The notes below the pieces were generated by a model, which worked only from the letters and a program-made list of their open reading frames with translations, had not been told where the DNA came from and did no database searches. A program made the position numbers and the translations under genes. Below, piece by piece: positions 55,781 through 64,000 of a stretch of 64,000 nt of DNA (the first letter of the stretch is position 1; each line of letters starts with the position of its first letter). The DNA lies in the NCBI GenBank assembly GCA_026929865.2, contig CM049408.1, positions 21,174,001 to 21,238,000 of the forward strand, in the 5' to 3' direction. Origin of the DNA: Hyperoplus lanceolatus. Lineage: Eukaryota; Chordata; Actinopteri; Uranoscopiformes; Ammodytidae.

Positions 55781-57813
55781 TCACGTGACATAGGAACTGG
55801 CCACGCTGGTCACCGACATTATGCTGCAGCGTTTCTTCACCACCATGCTGATGTAGGCCCTCATGATCTTGGTGATTTCCATAACCTAAAGGGAGAAAAA
55901 CAGGTGGTGTTGCATTGTTAAATCCCCTGATACATGGCTGAATTGATGTGTGGTTTACTAGGTGATAACGTGTTGGCAAAGTTAAAGGGTAAAGGGTAAA
56001 GTAAATATGAAAAGGAAAGAAAAAAAAGAAAAAGAAAAGAGGAATAACGAGTAGTGAGCTCTCACCAGTGGCGTTTCGAAGAACATCTCCCTCTCATCCA
56101 CGATGATCTTGTAGGTGCACGGCTGTGAAGCCCCGTAGAAGGTGATGTGTACGTACTGGAAGGTCTCCAACGGCTTAGGTTCTCCTCGTTTATACACCGA
56201 TAAGTTGTCAGCACTCACACTCAGCCACAGGTCGTGAGGGAAACCTCCCTCTTTACACTGAAGAGACAGAGGAAGTGAACAGGAAGAGAGCAGGGAGAAA
56301 GAAGAGGTTACTCGACAGGTATTTGCAAAAATCTCTGAAATCAATCATTTCCTCTGTTATTTTTCTAACCTCCACATCAAACAGAGTTGATCCATATCCA
56401 GGCCACTCCTTGATAATGCTCATGTATTTGAGCATGGCCTGATGCTGAGGCATGCCCTGCAGCCGAGTCCACTTCTCCAGAACGCTGGTACGAGTGGCAG
56501 ACGTCTCCTCCTTCACCCACATCTCCAGCATCTGTTCCTCCTCCACCTGCAAAGACACACAGGTCAGCCCATCATTGGAGAATAAGTATGTACAGTTATC
56601 AATCAGTCAGTCAGAAATCCAGTTTGTGGAGCGGTCCATCTGCCACATCCGTCAGTAAACCAGACTGATTTGACTGAGCTTTTGGGAATTCAGCAGAGTA
56701 AAGAGATCCATCATGTCGGACATGTTGCCATGATGCGGAACTACAGCTTTGGAAACACAGCTCCTGGAATTGGTATCACAGGACAGCTATGACCAAATCA
56801 GAATAATTGTTTCCTTGGGGACTAATTTAAAAAATGTGGGAAAACATATTTGAAGACTTCCCAATTCACTAAGACTTCCTTGGCTCCCACAAAGTCAGTA
56901 CCGGTAATTATATTTACATCAGCAGAGAAACATTGTTTTGAGTCAACATTACATTGCATTTGTATTGACAGTCTCTAAAAAAAAAAAAGAAAGTGTTACC
57001 AGTTAACATTGCTATCTGTTTTTAAAGAAATCATATCTGGTGTTTTAGTTTGTAATTTTTTCTTTTTTTTTTAAAGATTATTTTTGGGCATTTTTACTAG
57101 ATTAGATACAGAGTTGAAATGGGGCAAAAAGGGGAAGAAATGCAGAGAACTGCTGCGAGGCCTGAGCCTTTAGCGCCCCCCGTAGCTTGTCATTTTTGAA
57201 TGCATGCAGTTTAAATTGTTTGACACATTTTAAGTTTCTCCGTTGGAAGCAGCCATTGTTGTCCATTAATTTCCATTCCATATGATAATAAATAAGTAGA
57301 CTTGTGAAACTTATATATCATAATATTGTGTAATAAATAATATTAGTATAATTTGACTACCAATATCACATTACAACTTTTAAAAGTCTGCATTTTACAG
57401 TTGCCCAGAAGTTAGTTGCAATGTAAAGTCCTTCACTTCCACCACACTGACCTTCTGCTTCTTCAGTGAACCCGTCTTGAAGCTTCTCCTCAGGGTTCCA
57501 TCCAGGAAGCTCGGCGTCTTTCGTTTCTCTGCTCCTGGCGGTGCTCCTCCCTGTCCCCCTGCCGTACCCTTTCCATCCCCGGTTCCCCCTCCTCCACCAC
57601 TAGCCCCTCCAGCGCCGCCCGCCGCCCCCACGCCCGGCTTGGTGGAGTGGATGATGCGATTGCGGAGGCGTATGATTGGATAAACGCTCCCGAGGCTCCA
57701 GCCGGCCCGGCCTGCCCCGTCAACGTGGAGGTACTGGAGACGTAAGGCGGCCAGGTGCTGCAGGGTCTCCTCGGAGGCCGGGAAGTGACCACTTATCAGA
57801 GACTCGTGGGCCT

Positions 57814-57864
<51 letters not shown>

Positions 57865-60800
57865 ATGTATGTCATTCAACTTGTATTATCTTTTATTTGA
57901 TTTACAGAAAGGAAAATAAGATAACGATGTTATACGAGTGAGAAATCTGTCCACTACAGTCAATATGCAATCTGTTACTTGGTTTGTGCCATCCCACACA
58001 GATTCTACCTTGATAAACGATAAGGATTTTTGAAATGAAATCAAAACTCAAGAGTAATTAGCAATGCTTTTAATGTTCAGAGGAAAATAATGGACCCCAT
58101 TTATGTTGGGAGAAAATAAATGAGCAATTGATTCCTTTTTCTGAGTAACATAACAAAACAATCTGTTGTGTGGTTAGGCAAAGCTCACCTGCTCAAACAT
58201 GAACGCAAACTCCACTCCTTCCTTTGGCATGCTCTCCACGTCCAGGAAGCAGTAGAGCTTGAAGTAAAGTTTCCATTCTCCCTCCTCCTCTTCTTCTTCA
58301 CTGCCTGCCAGTCTGGGGGAAAAAAAGAATACATACAAGTGTTGTAACCATAATGACCAATACAATGCCCATCGTACTAGTTGGTTGAAAATCACTCTCC
58401 ATGAAAACGACTGACTGGTATAGAAACTGAAATACCTCTCAAATTTGGCTAGAACATCTGCCACAATCACTCTGCTTTCCAGCGCTCGGTCCGTGGAGGA
58501 GTTGTGTTCGAACAGAGAAAACAGGTTCTTGCTCTCCTCCATGGCCAAACCTCTGATCAGCTTCTCCACAACCTGCAGCAGAATCAATAAAAAAAAAAAA
58601 CACTGGCCCGTTTGTAACAGTTCACCCATTAGGGATAACATTAGTGTGTTTTGTATGTGTGAGTATTTGGATGTGCACCTCTCCAGCCGTGGTGTGTGAA
58701 TTGATGGAGATCTTGCAGGAGCCTCCGCCGTGGCAGTAGACGGTGGTGCTCATCTCCTGTCTCACCAGCAGGGCGGCGATCTCCTCCTGAGAGGGAACAA
58801 ACTCACGACTCTTGGTCTTCTTCAGGGATTCCCCGATGAAAGTGGCGTAGCGCTCGATGTCTGTGCCGGGAAAGCGCTCACGTACCCTGAATCGGAATAC
58901 GTTACACATTTTATTTCACTAAGGAAATATTGAAAGCATGATACGTAATGCAGACACACACGCGCACACACATATAAGACACACGCACAGACACACAAAC
59001 ACACACCTCTTGAGGTGGAAGCGGAGGTATCTGAGAATGGCTCGACTAGGGAGGAAGGTGCAGCTCATGCAGGTGAGCAGATGCCAGTGTGCCCGATTGG
59101 CCGGGCTGTTAGGCTGAGGCACGTGATTGGTCTGTTTGATGACCTGAGAATATACCTGAAAATCACAGACAAGGAGATGACTTCAGAAATCTAAAGTTTT
59201 ACCCAACATTCAAATGAAGACAAATTAATTCGAAAATCGAGTAAATAAAAGTACTGCAGAGTTTTCTTGACAAAGTACCTCGTCCCTGAGAGGGCGCAGG
59301 TCCTGGCAGGTCTGCAGGATGCCCTGAATGATTGGCACCGTGTCCGCCAGCGTCTCCATCTCCTGCAGTGAGTTGAAAACTCGCACCGCCTCGTCCTGCA
59401 AACTGGCGTAGCCCTGCTGCCTTTGTACTGCACACGGAAAAAGATACAAAGTGAAAAGAAAAGTGTGAAAACAGACAGAGGATATAGCTCTTTGATGACA
59501 CTAGATATGATGATAAAGCAATTAGGTGCATGCATATATCTAGAAGTGTGATGTCTACTGTGTAGCCTACATAAAAGAGAGACAGCATGATAAAAATTTG
59601 AAAGTCCATCTTGATAGATTTTTTAAGGATGGAATGTAACATATTTGTCAAAATCTTTAATGAAGGTAAGTGATATTTAGTAATTGAAAATTTCAATAAA
59701 TCCAAAAATGCAACTTCTTCTTAATGGAGCATTACTGCTTACAGCTGTATGGTGTGTTGCCATAGTGGCAGTGGTGAATTGTGGGAAAAACTGAGCCCTG
59801 AATCCAAAGTGTGAATTAGGAAAATAGTTTTATGTTTTTTGGCATATTTCAGACTACTAAATCTATGACAAAAAGTGTGGATATTAGCAGTCCCAAAGTC
59901 ATTTTTTAAGGGTGTGAGTTTGCCGAGTGTTACTCACAGATATTGATCTCTCCATACGGGAGCGGCAGCAGAGGGGAGTGCAGAGGATGCTGAGTGTATC
60001 TGAGGATGGGGTTCCTCCTGTACATCTGCTCCACAATGTCCGGGTTCACGCTGTTCTCCTGAGAGGACACGGAGAGAGATCCAATTTATGTTACGCATTA
60101 GGTTGTGTCAACGGACCGTTAAATTAAGATTTAACCGGGAATATCTCTTCTGCGTTTGTTTCACCTTGATGTCTCTGATGAGCTGCAGAGTGGGAGTTTC
60201 TATGGGAGTCTTGCTGTCTATGACTCCCTGTATGGCAGCTGTCCACCTCATGGCTTCGTTCAGCATCTTGGTGTAGAGGCGGTATGAATGCTTCCTGCCG
60301 TAAACGATGATGTTCCAGTAACCTGTGAAAGCGTTAATTTCAGCATTTATTACCAAAAGATTTAATGAAAAATAATATCACTGAGGGATTTCTCAGGTTT
60401 TAATATCAGAACTGAAACATTTCTTTTAGGCGCTTCTTGGGATTTTTCTGAGCACCTGAACTAGTGTCGGGGGGGCGGGGGGAGACCAGTTTGTAAAAGC
60501 ATGCAGTCGGATACAGCAAGAGTTTTGTGGAGCTGATAGGTTTTATCAACTTTGTGCCAACTTGTTTGGCGATGGCTTGAATGTAACCGACATTCATTTA
60601 TATATATAAAAGTTATGCACTATAGCTTTAAAATAACAACTCCTTACATCTATTCCCTAACCTCCTAGGTCTAATAATCCCTCATTAAATTAGCCCTTTC
60701 TGCCTTCACCCTGCTTTTCTGTCTCCTCACCCGTTTCCCTGTGCACCCGTTCGTCCGGCTGGATGATGGAGCAGAGGGAGTTGAGGACAAGAGTTCCCAT

Positions 60801-63786
60801 CTTGGAGGAGTTTCGCTCTGAGCTCTTGTAGTAATCCAGGGAGCCGTGGGTCAAAACAAACCAGCGCTTCTTCAGCTTCAGGGAGGTGCTCTTAGCATTC
60901 GTCTTCATTTCCTTTTGGAGCCAGCCTGAAAGAAAGAAGTCGCCAAATACCAAGTCAACTGACGCTCTCTTCTAAGCCCCAAACTTTATATGTATCACCA
61001 TTTATAACTGATATTATGCTGATAAAATTAAAAAATGTCCAAAGGTGAAAAAAAATATTCAAATAAAGGAGTGCATGTGAAGGGTTATACACACCCCCTC
61101 CAAATCAACCCACGTCTCACCTCTGACAAGGAACTCCTGGCCGTCTATCCTAGCGTCTCCTTTGGGTTTCTGCAGCAGACTGATCCAGTGATGCATCTCC
61201 TCCGGCGTGTCGCTGTTGCAGTGGATCACACGGTTGGCCGTAATGATGACAAAGGAGTTGGGCCTGCATAGGTGAAATGATAGGACGTTTACATAAAAGA
61301 CCCCACCTTCAGATACTTGAAGATTCTTCTCTGTTGTGTGTCATACACTCAAATGTAGCTGTTTTTCTGTAATGCAAGCTTTATTAGCATTGCATCATGG
61401 TCTGTTGACACCGCACTCAGTAGATTATTGTCGTGTATCACTTGGAAAACATTAATCAGCTCTCTTTTATTTGAAGGAACTGACATCGAAAATAACTGTC
61501 CTCTAACTTCAATAGACATAAAAAACAAAACTAAAAAATAACAAAATGCTCTCTTCACATACAAAGGATCCAACTTACCGATCGGGGTTGTCTGAAGCAC
61601 AAACGGAGTCAATCAGCCCCACATCAAGAGTTCCCTGAGGGGATGTAAGGAGAACAAATCAAAAAATGAGTTAATGTTACACGATCGCTTCTACAGTGAT
61701 TACAAAGTTGTCTAATTTAACACAAAAAAACGTTAATTTAGCATAATGCAATGAAGCTGGATGAAGAGATATTTTGCATATTGTGCAGTTCAAGACATAA
61801 AAAAGTGTTGCAAACTAAATTGAGTTATCACATTTTCCTTCTGCTCCACTACATTTAACTGGGGAAATATTCTACCTTTAATTCCAGCAAATCCATCTGA
61901 AAGCTTACGATATTTTTTACATTTTCAGATTTTTGCAGGAGTAATAATGATCAATTGATATTATATTTAATACTATAACAGCAAAAGATGGCATTTTCAG
62001 TGCTTTTACTTTTAGGGTTTAAAACTATTTAAACTTTATAATAACTTAATTAAGTACTTCATTAGTACTTTTACTTAAGCAAAGAATCCGAATACTTTCT
62101 CCACCACCGCTTAAAAAAATGAAAGTTGTAAAGTTATTGTGATCTTGTGTTTGGATACTGACCACAGCGTTCTTTGGGTTGGCCTGTTCATGGGACATCT
62201 CCATTAGCTGCTCAGGAGTGCACACACGGACCATACTTAGGACCTTAAACCATCCACTGCAAAGAAAGGCAGTTCCTCTGTTAGAGTACTCTAATCTAGA
62301 GTATATGAATCTACTCATATGAAAACAGTAACTTGTAGCTCATGTCTTCTCCACACCTTGCATCCTCTGGTGACTCAGCAAACACCTGGTAGGTCCTCTC
62401 CTCCGTCACTATGTTCAAGGCGTTCTCCTTTTCATGATTGTCCACGATCTCCCTGTTTATTACACAATCAGTTAATGCGTCATCTGAGAAACACTGAATA
62501 AGATAGCGTGTTTGTGGTGTTTTTTTCTCAAATTTTATGTTGTGTTTTTTTAGCTTCCTCGAGATCGTACTTGGCAGCTCTGATGTCAATGGTTCCCTTC
62601 AGCTTCTCCTCGCTGTCGTTGTCGTAGTACATCAGTTTGTTGTCCCTCAGGACAAACCAGCGCATCTTCCAGTTTCTGAGGCAGAAAGGGACACAATGAA
62701 AACGAAGGCCACGACAGTCGACTAGAGTATTAGAAATGTGACAACATTAAGGAAACATATTGGACATCATTTCTAACTGAATTAGAATGACATGTTGGAT
62801 GCAAGTATTCACAAAATCTCAGTCGTGTAGTTTAAAAGCTGTACTTAACGTTTTGTAATTATCTTTTTGATTGTTAAGTAATTTCTTTCTTTAAATGTAT
62901 TTATTATTATTATTTTTAGAACATTGTGTGTAGGGTTATGATTAAACTATACAAAAACATAAAAAAGCATTAGACAATACTTTAAACCTCCAACTGTTTA
63001 CTAAAAAACTAAAATTTCGGTAAATTCATAGTGCATCAGCAATATGTGTGACACTGACTTCTTTCAGCATGGCAGAGGGTTCAAAGCTTTGGGGTAAACA
63101 TACACAGAACATACAGACATACTCATTCAAGACAGATGGTACCTCACATACTTTACTTTCTTCAATGTGCAAGACAATCTTTTTAACAATCCAGCTCCCT
63201 AGCCAAACGGTTTATTTCATGCACTACGTTATTGGCCTTTATGTGAAAATTACAACAGTTTTTAAAGCATTGCTTTTCGTAAGATGATTGTGCATTTTAA
63301 ACTAACTGTAAAAGTGTGTGGCTGACCTTATTAACCCATGCATCACAGCATAATCATTCAATTTCCTTTGATTAGCATGCAGGCTTCACTCAGTAACAAC
63401 TACAACAACCTCCGTGAGAGAGTGGAGAGGCCTCCTCCCTTCTTGTACAGCCAGCCAGACTTGAGAGACTCCTGCTTGGACCGGAACCACATGAAGGTTT
63501 CGTCCTTCAGCACGCACCAGCGCCTCCTCCATGGGATCATCAGACCAGCTGAGGGAGCAGAGATTGAAAATGACTGACACAGTAGAACTCAAAAAGTCGA
63601 GATGGTTTAACTTCAAAGCTAGGATAGCCGTTAATACGGTCATACAATATAGTACCCACCCTTCATGTAGAGGTAGCCATGGAAATATGGCGGTCCATTT
63701 CCATTAAACAAGGTCACTCTGCCATTGCCCGTCACTTCTTCATCAGTGTCCATCATGCCATCATGTTCATCGTCACTGTCTGCATA
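55781..63786 (-). CDS. myo10: Unconventional myosin-X (or myosin-X-like), tail: PH-MyTH4-FERM
   Basis: An actin motor of filopodial tips; the tail binds PIP3, microtubules and integrins. Exons from the window edge inward: 63660-63786, 63410-63548, 62571-62675, 62357-62452, 62163-62256, 61579-61634, 61121-61263, 60731-60925, 60165-60322, 59938-60058, 59279-59427, 59007-59155, 58679-58886, 58436-58572, 58189-58312, 57452-57811, 56370-56546, 56066-56257 and 55781-55885. They give 944 residues. In fragment numbering, split PH1 with nested PH2 is about 35-205 (WCVLKDETFMWF, RNWKMRWFVLR), PH3 about 254-375 (LKLKKRWFVLTHGSLDYY), MyTH4 about 360-570 (RRNPILRYTQHPL, LTCMSCTFLPS) and FERM about 570-920 (VYCHGGGSCKI, EWPGYGSTLFDVE). 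The C terminus SVTSVASSYVT differs from human. Motor, IQ and coiled coil lie off the right edge. Teleosts have several myo10-like paralogues and the location is unlike human MYO10, so it may be one of those. Confidence 0.9.
57812..57860. repeat. (GA)n microsatellite abutting a myo10 exon
   Basis: About 48 bases of GA, with one GACA interruption, directly above the acceptor of the 57452-57811 exon. On the gene strand it is CT/TC and forms the polypyrimidine tract. Confidence 0.9.
61830..62112. repeat. Third TACTTTTACTT-type repeat copy
   Basis: In the myo10 intron between 61634 and 62163. It ends with AGTACTTTTACTTAAGCAAA, then a CTTTCTCCACCACCGC terminus. On the other strand this is the usual GTGGTGGA start of the same teleost repeat family. 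The left boundary is approximate. Confidence 0.5.
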
Positions 63787-64000
63787 CTGAAACATCAAAC
63801 AAAAGGACCAGTTAGTTTTTTTGAATTTTTTAAATGATAAACGGACCAAAAATTTTTACAAAAAAAGTACAAACAGTACAACAAAATGACCAGATTTCTA
63901 CACAATATTGAGTAAAATTCCAAAAAGTGTAAATTGTTTCGCTGTTTAGCTGCTCATACATATCTGCGTGCACGCGTGTGGTGGTGATGATGCGTGTGAG

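Overview
The window is vertebrate nuclear DNA, almost certainly from a ray-finned (teleost, probably percomorph-like) fish. The genes have short GT-AG introns, the proteins match bony-vertebrate families along their length, and the interspersed repeats (Tc1/mariner, Harbinger-like and other MITEs, L2/RTE-like LINE pieces, long CA runs) are typical of teleosts. There is no operon, CRISPR, rRNA or tRNA signal.

Layout. (1) 1-9739, plus strand: the 3' two thirds of triadin (trdn), one large KEKE exon followed by 26 tiny phase-1 exons and a terminal exon, with a rearranged Tc1 transposon in one intron and a candidate alternative terminal exon. (2) 14307-15210, minus: complete four-exon fabp7. (3) 18022-28291, minus: complete 31-exon usp40 (1,287 codons) with a LINE 3' end in one intron and a GC-AG intron. 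(4) 29808-36365, minus: complete 13-exon tspear (727 codons), with a roughly 180-bp CA/GT run upstream. (5) 41134-42631, minus: complete four-exon sumo3. (6) 46623-50911, minus: complete seven-exon pttg1ip. (7) 55781-63786, minus: the last 19 exons of a myosin-X-type gene (PH-MyTH4-FERM tail, 944 codons); the motor half lies beyond the right edge.

For the five complete genes the splice chains I read give whole-codon totals (399, 3864, 2184, 285 and 495 nt including stop), which is a strong internal check. The two partial genes also stay in frame throughout (1839 and 2835 nt).

The genes do not form a pathway. Triadin is a junctional sarcoplasmic-reticulum scaffold, FABP7 a brain-type lipid carrier, USP40 a deubiquitinase, TSPEAR a secreted EAR-repeat protein, SUMO3 a ubiquitin-like modifier, PTTG1IP a small membrane glycoprotein and MYO10 a filopodial motor. 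Their arrangement is informative: trdn/fabp7 and tspear/sumo3/pttg1ip are each neighbours in human (6q22 and 21q22.3), whereas usp40 and myo10 lie elsewhere in human, so the window spans breakpoints between ancestral blocks.

I did not find a wholly new biological system. The most interesting items are a fold-back Tc1 copy with two 3' ends, an in-frame alternative triadin terminal exon, lineage-specific low-complexity insertions inside folded domains of TSPEAR and MYO10, a microsatellite serving as a polypyrimidine tract, and an iterated-palindrome MITE. All calls are by eye from sequence and from memory of the families; no alignment or database search was run.
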